Shown piece after piece: positions 1 through 7,722 of a DNA stretch of 64,000 nt. Origin of the DNA: Winogradskyella sp. (GTDB lineage Bacteria; Bacteroidota; Bacteroidia; Flavobacteriales; Flavobacteriaceae); the NCBI RefSeq assembly GCF_013213835.1, contig NZ_JABSSU010000003.1, forward strand, positions 301,796 through 365,795, in the 5' to 3' direction. Every line of letters starts with the position of its first letter. Within the stretch, counting starts at the first letter, position 1. The translations under genes were made by a program, and so were the position numbers. The notes beneath the pieces are model-generated. The model saw nothing but the letters and a program-made list of their open reading frames with translations. It was not told where the DNA came from and ran no database searches.

Positions 1-405
1 AAGTCTACACTTTCAGATGAGTTTGATGGGGATAGAAATTATTCTACTAGTATATATTACCTTTTGGAATCAAAGGATTTTTCGGCCTTTCATAAGATTA
101 ATCAAGATGAGATTTGGCATTTTTATTTAGGCAGTACTATTGAATTGCATATCTTATCCAAAACTGGTGACTTAAAGACCATTGAAATAGGTAATAAAGT
201 GAATAAAGGCGAGCTCCCTCAAGCAATTGTGCCAAAACACCATTGGTTTGCTGCAAAAGTTAAAGAACCTAAAACTTTTGCTTTGGTTGGTTGTACAGTT
301 TCACCTGGCTTTGATTTTAAAGATTTTCAATTGGGATCTTACCAAAATCTTTCAAAAGAATTCCCAAAATATAAATCCCTTATTAAGGAATTTACAAGAC
401 ATTAA
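1..405 (+). CDS. Cupin_5 (DUF985) family protein, 5' end cut by window
   Basis: The reading frame is open from base 1 to the TAA at 403-405, so the true start lies left of the window; a TTG at 64 is only an apparent start. The visible 134 residues match the cupin_5/DUF985 family of small single-domain beta-barrel proteins. Recognisable blocks are STSIYYLL, SAFHKINQDEIWHFYLG, the QAIVPKHHWFAA strand and the family signature GCTVSPGFDF. Members have a cupin barrel and a ligand pocket, but the biochemical role is not established. The TAA overlaps the ATG of the following pseudouridine synthase by one base, suggesting cotranscription. Confidence 0.85.
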   Translation, partial: KSTLSDEFDGDRNYSTSIYYLLESKDFSAFHKINQDEIWHFYLGSTIELHILSKTGDLKTIEIGNKVNKGELPQAIVPKHHWFAAKVKEPKTFALVGCTVSPGFDFKDFQLGSYQNLSKEFPKYKSLIKEFTRH

Positions 406-1112
406 TGCAAAAAAGCAATAGACTTCACTCTACAAAAGATAACCTTCAAATTATTTATGAAGATAATCACCTCATTGTGGTAAACAAGCGTGCTGGTGAT
501 ATTGTACAAGGTGACAAAACTGGTGATAAGCCACTAAGTGATGTTGTAAAGGAATACTTAAAAGACAAATACAAAAAGACTGGCAACGTATATCTTGGTG
601 TTGTCCATCGTTTAGATAGACCTACTACTGGCATTGTCTTATTTTCTAAAACCAGTAAGGCTTTACCAAGATTAAATAAACTGTTTGCAGAAAAGAAAGC
701 TACCAAGACCTACTGGACTTTGGTAAAAAACCAACCACCAAAAGCGAAAGACACACTTATAAATTGGTTAAAAAAGAACCCAAAAAACAATAAATCTACG
801 GCGCATAATAAAGATATTGAAGGCAGTAAAAAAGCAATTCTACATTATGAAGTTATAAAAAAGCTTGAAAACTTTTATTTACTAGAAATTAAACTCGAAA
901 CCGGAAGGCACCATCAAATCCGTACCCAATTAGCCAAAATAGGCTGCCCCATCAGAGGTGATTTAAAATATGGTTTTGAAAGAAGCAATAAAAATGGTAG
1001 TTTTTGTCTCCATGCTAGGCGATTAGAGTTTGTCCATCCTGTAAAAAAGGAACATATAAAAATAATTGCACCATTACCAGATGAAACCCTCTGGAAGGCG
1101 TGTGAAGCTTAA
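405..1112 (+). CDS. RluA-family RNA pseudouridine synthase
   Basis: This 235-residue protein isomerises uridine to pseudouridine in rRNA or tRNA. The catalytic motif HRLDRPTTGI is present, with Asp at about residue 71, and the later block LETGRHHQIRTQL is the conserved RluA-class C-terminal motif. There is no N-terminal S4 domain, as in the shorter RluA-type enzymes (RluA/TruC-like) and unlike RluC/RluD. The exact target base cannot be told from sequence. The start is fixed by the TAATG overlap with the upstream cupin gene. It converges on a histidine kinase gene, and the two stop codons overlap in the palindrome TTAA at 1109-1112. Confidence 0.9.
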   Translation: MQKSNRLHSTKDNLQIIYEDNHLIVVNKRAGDIVQGDKTGDKPLSDVVKEYLKDKYKKTGNVYLGVVHRLDRPTTGIVLFSKTSKALPRLNKLFAEKKATKTYWTLVKNQPPKAKDTLINWLKKNPKNNKSTAHNKDIEGSKKAILHYEVIKKLENFYLLEIKLETGRHHQIRTQLAKIGCPIRGDLKYGFERSNKNGSFCLHARRLEFVHPVKKEHIKIIAPLPDETLWKACEA

Positions 1113-1933
1113 CTAGACCTAAAACTATAAAAGATTTTTAGTTCTGTACCCTTACCTATTTCAGATTTTAAATTAAACTCTGCTTGGAGCATCTCTGCAC
1201 GCTTTTTCATATTAGTCATTCCCGAACCTTCCTCAACTAAAGATTTATCAAAACCCACTCCGTTATCAGTAACTTTAATAACGAGACTCTCATTATCATA
1301 GCTTAAATCTACAGTTAATACTTCTGCTTCAGAATACTTTAAAGTATTTGAAAAAAATTCTTGTAATATCCTAAAGAGTATGACTTCATCTTTATTGTTT
1401 TCAAATTCAACTAAATCACCAGCTGTATTTAGCTTTGCCGTAATTAAACCAGATTTATTTAAACGTTGTATCTCATTATGCAGAGATTTATTAAAGCCTA
1501 AATTAAAAATAACATCACTATTCAATGATTTTGACAAAGCCCTAACCTCTTCCAAAGACTGTTTTAACGATTCTGACGCCTTAGTAACTTTTGACTTGGT
1601 AATATCATCAACACTTTTCAAAGCTGAATTCATTTGCATAGTAGAATATACAAGTAATTGTCCAATATTGTCGTGTAACTCACGACCGACATGTTTAAAC
1701 GTCTCTTCTTGAATTTCTTGTTGTGTTTTTATCAATTCTTCCTCAAATTCTTGCTTTTGCTTTATTTGTTTAAACAATAATTGATTTTTACGTTTTTGGA
1801 ACGTAATAAAAAATACTATAAAGGTTCCAACCAATACTAATGTGAAGAAAATCACATAAGTGATTAATGCGATTTCCTCATTTGTAATTGTTTTTTGTGA
1901 TGAAGCGAATAAAAGAAGGCAAAAGTGTAACAT
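1109..1933 (-). CDS. HisKA_3 (NarX/DegS-type) sensor histidine kinase, orphan
   Basis: The protein has one transmembrane helix (about residues 21-44), a coiled-coil linker, a HisKA_3 dimerisation domain with RELHDNIGQLL (phospho-accepting His near 87), and a C-terminal HATPase domain with VTDNGVGFD and GSGMTNMKKRAEML. It has no extracellular sensor domain, so sensing probably depends on a partner, plausibly the polytopic protein encoded just upstream. Its assigned ATG overlaps that gene by 70 bases; no other Met precedes the helix, so a non-ATG start nearer the helix is possible. Kinases of this type normally pair with a LuxR-type response regulator, but none is next to it. Confidence 0.85.
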   Translation of the reverse strand: MLHFCLLLFASSQKTITNEEIALITYVIFFTLVLVGTFIVFFITFQKRKNQLLFKQIKQKQEFEEELIKTQQEIQEETFKHVGRELHDNIGQLLVYSTMQMNSALKSVDDITKSKVTKASESLKQSLEEVRALSKSLNSDVIFNLGFNKSLHNEIQRLNKSGLITAKLNTAGDLVEFENNKDEVILFRILQEFFSNTLKYSEAEVLTVDLSYDNESLVIKVTDNGVGFDKSLVEEGSGMTNMKKRAEMLQAEFNLKSEIGKGTELKIFYSFRSS

Positions 1934-2580
1934 GAATATAACAATACATTAGAAATAGTAAAAAATGATTTTCTAAATTCTACAAAATTTTGGTTTGTTT
2001 TTAAATAATACCCCATAAATAATGATATTGGAGTTAGGCATATTTGAAATATTAAAAGACCTGACAGAAGATAAAAAACATGAGACTTATAAAACTCTAA
2101 AAAATCTTCACTTTTTAACAATTCTTGATAATACAATATTACCATTACAAAAATGGCAAAAGTCTGAATAGCACTGTCATAGGCGATAGTGGTCTTAAAA
2201 AAATTACCACTTATTAAATAATAACTTATAATAAAAACTGTACAGGAAACAACTACAAGATTTACACCACGATGTACAAACTTCTTATTAGTGTTTCGCA
2301 GAATAAATAATCCTATAAGAAATATATCAATAATACTTTTCAAATTATATAGCCATGTATTTCTTCTAATGACTGAATGCTCAATCCAATCGATGTAGGG
2401 ATGATCAAAATGAATATATAAATATGGATAAAATCCAAATGTCTCAATAAAAACAATAAGCCATAAGTACCATACAAACGGCCTAATGGCTTGATCTTTT
2501 GTTTTTATCCAATAATATGAAGCTGACAGCGCAGCCACCAACTCAACAAAATGGATTATTAAAACTTGAGCCGATATCAT
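1864..2580 (-). CDS. Polytopic membrane protein of a kinase operon, function unknown
   Basis: I do not recognise a named family. The 238 residues are dominated by about seven hydrophobic helices separated by short loops, for example residues 6-24, 34-56, 82-96, 105-125, 136-152, 165-195 and 210-226. The C-terminus ends in basic residues (HHKKQLQMRKSH), which suggests a cytoplasmic end. It lies between a small soluble protein (5-base gap) and a histidine kinase that lacks a sensor domain (overlapping start). I infer that it is the membrane sensory or signalling partner of that kinase, by analogy with other kinases paired with 7TM receptors. Confidence 0.7.
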   Translation of the reverse strand: MISAQVLIIHFVELVAALSASYYWIKTKDQAIRPFVWYLWLIVFIETFGFYPYLYIHFDHPYIDWIEHSVIRRNTWLYNLKSIIDIFLIGLFILRNTNKKFVHRGVNLVVVSCTVFIISYYLISGNFFKTTIAYDSAIQTFAIFVMVILYYQELLKSEDFLEFYKSHVFYLLSGLLIFQICLTPISLFMGYYLKTNQNFVEFRKSFFTISNVLLYSCYTFAFFYSLHHKKQLQMRKSH

Positions 2581-2585
2581 ATTTA

Positions 2586-2960
2586 TTACTGTGGGTAATT
2601 TGCTCCAGGTGGAAAACCATTACCCATTCTGTCTAAACAATCAGCTTTAGAAATATCGCTATTATTACCATTTTGACCTTTAGTAGTAGGTACAAGAAAA
2701 GCTGTTGTATAACCTGCCTGACCATTATCGGTAGGATAAGCTCCAGAATAAATTCTAATACCATTCATTTCATATCCCAAATCCTTAGCTTGATTTTCCG
2801 CATATTCAATAAACGCTTTTAAATCCTCTAAAGAAACCCAAGATGAACGATTATCATCTCTTTTAGTAATATCTTGAGATATTAAATTGTGTCTAGATGA
2901 GTACGCATCATTTAAACGTTGTGCCTCTGCAGGCGTAATTAGTCCTTTTGGTTGACTCAT
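2586..2960 (-). CDS. Small soluble protein of a kinase operon, function unknown
   Basis: This 124-residue protein has no signal peptide or membrane segment. The N-terminal half is helical and charged (ITPAEAQRLNDAYSSRH, then SLEDLKAFIEYAENQAKDLG). The C-terminal half is rich in Gly, Tyr and Thr (IRIYSGAYPT, GYTTAFLVPT) and ends with a single Cys and GFPPGANYPQ. I recognise no domain. It is first in a three-gene unit with a polytopic membrane protein and a histidine kinase, so it is likely a cytosolic component or target of that signalling unit. The ATG is preceded by an A-rich stretch rather than a strong Shine-Dalgarno site. Confidence 0.65.
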   Translation of the reverse strand: MSQPKGLITPAEAQRLNDAYSSRHNLISQDITKRDDNRSSWVSLEDLKAFIEYAENQAKDLGYEMNGIRIYSGAYPTDNGQAGYTTAFLVPTTKGQNGNNSDISKADCLDRMGNGFPPGANYPQ

Positions 2961-3045
2961 TTTTTTAAAAATCTAAATTAATAATCGGTATAAAGGTTTT
3001 CAAATAAGGGAGTTTAAAAGTATAAAATATATTTCTTTTTTCTAT

Positions 3046-3891
3046 TCAAAGAAGTCTGAAACTTATGTTGTGTTTAATCGTCTTTTGACATAAAATATTG
3101 ATAGATTGCTCTGTTAATTGAAATATTCTGGGATAACCACCAGTTGTTTGACAATCTCTCATTAACACAATTAATTGACCTGAAGGTGTTAATTGTACTG
3201 TCCCTGGTAATATTGGAGATGTTAAAATTGAAGGCATCTCATTTAAGAACAAAGGTTCTAACTGATAAGCCATTCTATTATTCTTGTTAGTAATTGTGAA
3301 TTTTATTTCCATTAATTCTTTCTTTTGTTTTTCAGAGAGAAATTTAAATTCAGGTCCTTCAAATACTTCTAGTTTTTCGCTTTTCAGAATTGAATCATCA
3401 TATTTTACTGAAGAATAAGATACTTTTATGATTGAATTATTAGAATCATAAGCAATAACATCATTTTTATGCAATCTGAAGCCTTTCGTTATACATTTGT
3501 ACTGACTTCTACTTCCTAATACAATTTCGGTCTTAAATCCACCTTTAATGGCTAAATATACTCTAATACCAGATTTTAATTTACCAAATTCTAAAATGTC
3601 ATTTTTTGCAATATTAATAATTGTATTGTTATTAATTGGAATAGAATTCAATCGGGGCTGCATATCTGAGCCAGAAATTACAATCTGTGTTGGTTCTAAA
3701 AACTGAAATTTTCCACCTTGCATTGTCATCTCTAATACAGCATCATTTTCATGATTTCTTAATAACGTGTTCGCATAACGGCTAGAATGTGCATCCATAA
3801 CACCAGATATAGGAACACCAAAAGATCGATACCCAAATCTTCCAGAATCTTGTATGGTACTATAAAAACCAGGATGTAAAACTTTAAGCAT
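3046..3891 (-). CDS. pxpC: 5-oxoprolinase subunit PxpC (biotin-dependent carboxyltransferase-type fold, KipA-like)
   Basis: PxpC, with PxpA and PxpB, cleaves 5-oxoproline (pyroglutamate) to glutamate at the cost of ATP. The 281-residue sequence has the family hallmarks: LHPGFYSTIQDSGRFGYR at the N-terminus, GVPISGVMDAHSSRYAN, LEMTMQGGKFQF, the IVISGSDMQP block, and near the C-terminus RDCQTTGGYPR. The fold is that of allophanate hydrolase subunit 2 (AHS2). Its ATG directly abuts the stop of pxpB, so the two are translationally coupled. The B. subtilis homologue KipA was first described as a partner of the kinase inhibitor KipI; the PxpABC activity is the better general assignment. Confidence 0.92.
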   Translation of the reverse strand: MLKVLHPGFYSTIQDSGRFGYRSFGVPISGVMDAHSSRYANTLLRNHENDAVLEMTMQGGKFQFLEPTQIVISGSDMQPRLNSIPINNNTIINIAKNDILEFGKLKSGIRVYLAIKGGFKTEIVLGSRSQYKCITKGFRLHKNDVIAYDSNNSIIKVSYSSVKYDDSILKSEKLEVFEGPEFKFLSEKQKKELMEIKFTITNKNNRMAYQLEPLFLNEMPSILTSPILPGTVQLTPSGQLIVLMRDCQTTGGYPRIFQLTEQSINILCQKTIKHNISFRLL

Positions 3892-4614
3892 CTATACCTT
3901 TGGTCTTAATTTATAATCTGAAGCTTCCACCGCTTGTTTGATATTATTATATTCTGACCTATCAACAGGAATAAATTTCACCCTATCACCTGACTTTATA
4001 AAACATGGTGAATTGGCTTTAGGCGAAAATAAACTTACAGGCGTATTACCAATTACATGCCAACCGCCAGGACTATTTTGCGGGTAGATTCCTGTCTGTT
4101 TTCCGCCTATGGCAACTGCACCTTTTTTAACATCCAAACTTGGTGTTTTTTTTCGGTCCAAAAAGAGTTGTTCATCTAGACCACCTAAGTATAAAAATCC
4201 TGGTAAAAAACCAGTAAAATAAACTGTGTATATTGCAGATGAATGTAGCTCTATAATTTGAGATTTTGATAACGATTTTTGTTTTGAAAAATCATCTAAA
4301 TCAGTTGCAAATTCATCATCATAACAAACTGGTATTTCCCATAATTGAGATTTTATAGTTTCAGTTGCATTGATAGTCACATATAGTTCTTTTAAGCTCA
4401 AAACCGTATCATTGAATTTATCAATAGTAGATGTATAAATTATTAATAATGAAGCATATGATGAAATTACCTCAACTTTTTGTTTAATATATTTGTTTTC
4501 TATTAAATGTTTGAATTTTAGGATGTCATTTAAGATATTTTCATCAATTACTGAAGGCCATTCAATTAAAATTGACCGTTCATTATATTGAAAATATCGA
4601 AGATTATAAGACAT
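3892..4614 (-). CDS. pxpB: 5-oxoprolinase subunit PxpB (KipI-like)
   Basis: This 240-residue protein belongs to the allophanate hydrolase subunit 1 (AHS1) family. The conserved core is FTGFLPGFLYLGG, followed by the KKGAVAIGGKQTGIYPQ block and SPGGWHVIGNTP. It works with PxpA and PxpC to hydrolyse 5-oxoproline in the cytoplasm. The gene starts five bases after the pxpA stop and ends exactly where pxpC begins, so the order is A-B-C as in many bacteria. The N-terminal 80 residues are more divergent than the core. A KipI-like kinase-inhibitor role is known only in Bacillus and cannot be inferred here. Confidence 0.92.
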   Translation of the reverse strand: MSYNLRYFQYNERSILIEWPSVIDENILNDILKFKHLIENKYIKQKVEVISSYASLLIIYTSTIDKFNDTVLSLKELYVTINATETIKSQLWEIPVCYDDEFATDLDDFSKQKSLSKSQIIELHSSAIYTVYFTGFLPGFLYLGGLDEQLFLDRKKTPSLDVKKGAVAIGGKQTGIYPQNSPGGWHVIGNTPVSLFSPKANSPCFIKSGDRVKFIPVDRSEYNNIKQAVEASDYKLRPKV

Positions 4615-4619
4615 AAAAC

Positions 4620-5357
4620 CTACACAATTTTGATTCCTTTTTGTTTTAAATTTACATGTAAATATTTCAAGATTTCAACTGCATTTTCAGTATCACCATG
4701 CACACAAAATGTTGATGCTTTTATAGGCACTTCTACCCTACTTATTGTCTTCACTTTTTGATTAGAAATCATATAAAATACATGCTCAAAAACTTCGTCT
4801 TTTTTATGGATAATCGCATTAGATTTTTGGCGTGAAACTAACGATAAATCATCGTTATAATTTCTATCTGCAAACGCTTCAAAAACAACTTCAATATTTT
4901 GTTCAATAGCTAATTTTGAAATTACTGATTGATAAGGTGCATACAATATCACAGGATACGGTAAGCGCTTTATAACCTTCAAAATGACTTTTGAAATATT
5001 GTTGTCTTTAACTGCTAAATTATATAAAGCCCCATGAGGTTTTATATGATTTAATTTCAAATTATAAGTATCCAAAACCTTTAATAAACTTATAACTTGA
5101 CTTGTTAAACTTCCAAACAATTCATCTAAAGGTATATTCATATCTAGTCTTCCAAAGTTTTCTCTATCAGGAAATGAAGGATGCGCTCCTATCTTTACAT
5201 TATAGGTTTCAGCAAGCGTCACTGCATTTTTCATGGTATCAACATCACCTGCATGACCACAACAAGCTATATTGCAAGAAGACAAGTAAGGCATTAGCAA
5301 GGCTTCATTATGTAATCCTTCGCCAACATCTGCATTTATATCTACAACAAACCCCAT
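4620..5357 (-). CDS. pxpA: 5-oxoprolinase subunit PxpA (LamB/YcsF family)
   Basis: The 245-residue protein carries the LamB/YcsF signatures: DINADVGEG at the N-terminus, the ACCGHAGD block, GAHPSFPDRENFGR and HIKPHGALYN. The His and Asp residues in these motifs form the probable catalytic centre. With PxpB and PxpC it converts 5-oxoproline to glutamate, salvaging a by-product that forms spontaneously from glutamine or is released from N-terminal pyroglutamyl residues. Its ATG overlaps the TAA of the upstream transporter (TAATG). The same transporter-ycsF-kipI-kipA neighbourhood is known in Bacillus (ycsF-ycsG-kipI-kipA). Confidence 0.93.
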   Translation of the reverse strand: MGFVVDINADVGEGLHNEALLMPYLSSCNIACCGHAGDVDTMKNAVTLAETYNVKIGAHPSFPDRENFGRLDMNIPLDELFGSLTSQVISLLKVLDTYNLKLNHIKPHGALYNLAVKDNNISKVILKVIKRLPYPVILYAPYQSVISKLAIEQNIEVVFEAFADRNYNDDLSLVSRQKSNAIIHKKDEVFEHVFYMISNQKVKTISRVEVPIKASTFCVHGDTENAVEILKYLHVNLKQKGIKIV

Positions 5358-6580
5358 TATATTACCTTAAAAACACTTAAAATTCCTTTTAAACCTAATC
5401 CTATTGCAATAAGAACGATAATCACTCCCAAAACATTCTGAAATACGGAATTGGCATATTTCCCCATTACCGAAACCTTATTTACTACCCAAAGTAGCAA
5501 ACCTGCTATTATTGGTAATAATAAGCCATTAGCAATTTGCGCGAATGTTATAATTTCTATGGATTTAAAACCGATAACCGAAAATAAAACACCAAGAAAT
5601 AGAATGAACATCCAAATCATTCTAAAGTGTGATGATTTTAAATTAGATTCCCAACCCAAACAGCCACTTGCAACATATGCCGCCGCTAAAGGCGCTGTTA
5701 TAGCACTTGTAATACCAGCAGCAAACAAACCGACTGCTAAAACATACTTAGCATAAATACCAAAAAGTGGTTCTAAACTTTTGGCTAGGTCTGCAGCATT
5801 TGAAATATCTTGGTTAGCTACAGCCGATGCAGAAATAATAATACACATAGACACCAAACCACCTAACACAACAGCCACAAACGTGTCTTTTTTAGCTAGT
5901 TTTAAATCTTCTTTTTGTTTCCATTTGGTTTTGGCTAAAGATGCATGTAAAAACAAATTATATGGCACTACAGTTGTGCCTATAAGTCCAACTATTGTTA
6001 AAATACTTTTCTCTGGTGTACGTGGAATTAATCCTGATAATACTTCAACTATACTAGGTTTTGTTATGACTGCTGTAATTAAAAAGGCTAAACTCATTAC
6101 AATCACTAATACCACCAACGATTTTTCTAAGACTTTGTAATTACCGTAATACAACAGCAGAAATGCTGAAAAACCTATAATAAGAGGCATTACCTTCAGA
6201 TCCTTACCTAAAATAGAAACTCTAGAACTATCAAAAATAGTTTCTAGCCCTAATGCGCCACCACTAATGTTTCCGGCTTCGTAAGCTGAGTTCCCTACCA
6301 CAATAGCACTTAGAATTAATACCACTATAATAGTTCTGGCTATTGGATGTTTTAATTCTTGTCTTATGACTTCTGATAATCCTTTTTGAGACACAATACC
6401 TATTCTAGCCGCCATTTCTTGCAATACAATGGTTGCAACTACAGATAACACCATTGCCCAAAGCAAATTGTAACCAAAATTAACACCAGCAAGTGTACAA
6501 AGCGTTACAGTTCCTGGACCAATAAAAGCTGCTGCCACAAGTGGTCCAGGACCAATATTTTTAAACCACTTCGTGATCAT
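5357..6580 (-). CDS. Nramp-related transporter (YcsG-like) with non-canonical metal-site motifs
   Basis: The 407-residue, roughly 11-helix protein is homologous to Nramp metal-ion transporters (GPGPLVAAAFIGPG, FGYNLLWAM, LQEMAARIGIV). The two motifs that bind metal in true Nramps are altered. The helix-1 DPGN is GPGT (residues 21-24), losing the Asp and Asn ligands. The helix-6 MPH-type motif is VPY (VVPYN, residues 204-208), losing the Met ligand and the adjacent His. It therefore probably does not carry Mn2+ or Fe2+ in the usual way. Its place between a DUF2891 lipoprotein and pxpABC, overlapping both by one base, suggests a substrate linked to 5-oxoproline use. That is inference; the family name is firm, the substrate is not. 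Confidence 0.85.
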   Translation of the reverse strand: MITKWFKNIGPGPLVAAAFIGPGTVTLCTLAGVNFGYNLLWAMVLSVVATIVLQEMAARIGIVSQKGLSEVIRQELKHPIARTIIVVLILSAIVVGNSAYEAGNISGGALGLETIFDSSRVSILGKDLKVMPLIIGFSAFLLLYYGNYKVLEKSLVVLVIVMSLAFLITAVITKPSIVEVLSGLIPRTPEKSILTIVGLIGTTVVPYNLFLHASLAKTKWKQKEDLKLAKKDTFVAVVLGGLVSMCIIISASAVANQDISNAADLAKSLEPLFGIYAKYVLAVGLFAAGITSAITAPLAAAYVASGCLGWESNLKSSHFRMIWMFILFLGVLFSVIGFKSIEIITFAQIANGLLLPIIAGLLLWVVNKVSVMGKYANSVFQNVLGVIIVLIAIGLGLKGILSVFKVI

Positions 6581-7686
6581 TAATCGATAGAATTTAAAGC
6601 ATAGATAGCAAAACTACCAAGCCAATGTCCACCTTCGTAACTATCACCAACTATACTAGGCAATGAGTAGTTAATGTGCTGATTAGCTAAATTTTGAAGA
6701 TGCTTATATTCTGGTATATCTTTAGCAATGTAGTTAAGACTCCAAGCTCTAGAAAAGTTCACTCCATCTAAATGTACAAGTTTTCCGTCTGTTCTGTCTG
6801 AGACTTTTCCTGTTTCTAATTGAAAAGACACATCTTTTAATTGCGGTAAAAATTGATTCACCCAAACCTTAAACTCTTGAATCGATAACACACGTTTCAT
6901 CAATGCAGCTTCTTCCAAACATGGTGATAAAAAATCGAACCCGCTTGGTTCCCAACTCAGCGGACAGTTTTGGTCGTTACCATAAAAATCTTTAGCGCGT
7001 CGTTCTATTAAAGTCTTGAATTCTGAATGATTGACAGTTTTAGCATAATCATAAGCAAAACTCAACCCAAATGCGGTGTTTGGATGTTCACCAACTCTTA
7101 TTGGATAATTGAGCTTAGGTAAGAATTCTAAATAGCGTTCAACAATTAAATCTGTTAAAGGCTGAAGATTGTCTTCGAGAGTTTTTGCGACATCATCATC
7201 CCACATACGTAGCTCTTCGGCTAACTTTAGTAGCCAAGCCCAACCATATGTTCTCTCGTATGATTTATTATGTTTTCCTTTGAAATACGCAATCTCTTTC
7301 TCGATATTCTCTTTTGAAATACTTTGAAGCAACCAACTTTGCATTTCCTCCTTTTTCTCTAACCCAGGAAATTGCCTTAATAAAGTTACCATACTCCAAT
7401 GCCCGTGAACCGCAGAATGCCAATCAAAACAACCATAAAACGCGGGATGCAAAGCCTTCGGTGATTGCAAATCTTCGTTACTACCTAGAACCTGACCTAA
7501 CTTATTTGGATATTCTACGCCAACACATGCTAAAGGTAATTCTGCTAAGCGATTGGCTTGTTCCAAGTTAAGTTTTGAAATCTCAACAATCTCTACTTGC
7601 AGAGAATCGGTTTCTGTATCAATCGTTTTAGAATGATTACAACTAACTGCTATGATGAGCAGAAAAAAAACAAGATATGGTTTCAT
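6580..7686 (-). CDS. DUF2891 lipoprotein, first gene of the 5-oxoprolinase operon
   Basis: The 368-residue protein begins with a lipoprotein signal (hydrophobic residues 3-14, lipobox AVSC with Cys16) and is probably anchored in the periplasm or outer membrane. The rest matches DUF2891: HPAFYGCFDWHSAVHGHW, then ERTYGWAWLLKLAEEL, RVGEHPNTAFGLSFAYDYA and FLSPCLEEAALMKR. The family is helical, looks like an alpha/alpha barrel, and has no demonstrated activity; the conserved Trp/His-rich block suggests a hydrolase-like pocket. Its TAA overlaps the ATG of the Nramp-related gene. A TATTTTTG promoter box sits just upstream, so it heads a five-gene operon with pxpABC. Confidence 0.85.
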   Translation of the reverse strand: MKPYLVFFLLIIAVSCNHSKTIDTETDSLQVEIVEISKLNLEQANRLAELPLACVGVEYPNKLGQVLGSNEDLQSPKALHPAFYGCFDWHSAVHGHWSMVTLLRQFPGLEKKEEMQSWLLQSISKENIEKEIAYFKGKHNKSYERTYGWAWLLKLAEELRMWDDDVAKTLEDNLQPLTDLIVERYLEFLPKLNYPIRVGEHPNTAFGLSFAYDYAKTVNHSEFKTLIERRAKDFYGNDQNCPLSWEPSGFDFLSPCLEEAALMKRVLSIQEFKVWVNQFLPQLKDVSFQLETGKVSDRTDGKLVHLDGVNFSRAWSLNYIAKDIPEYKHLQNLANQHINYSLPSIVGDSYEGGHWLGSFAIYALNSID

Positions 7687-7709
7687 TATATGGCTTTGAT
7701 GGTTCTTAC

Positions 7710-7717
7710 CAAAAATA
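7710..7717 (-). promoter_or_regulatory. Candidate -7 box TATTTTTG for the DUF2891-pxpABC operon
   Basis: On the - strand this reads TATTTTTG, an exact match to the Bacteroidota -7 consensus TAnnTTTG, 23 bases before the ATG at 7686. A clear TTG at the expected -33 spacing is not seen. The box lies in the 37-base gap after yifB, so the operon can be transcribed independently of it. Confidence 0.45.
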
Positions 7718-7722
7718 CATAA

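Noticed and set aside
3046..4614. Kinase-inhibitor (KipI/KipA) role for PxpB and PxpC
   Set aside because: The A-B-C gene order with pxpA supports 5-oxoprolinase; no sporulation kinase context exists here.
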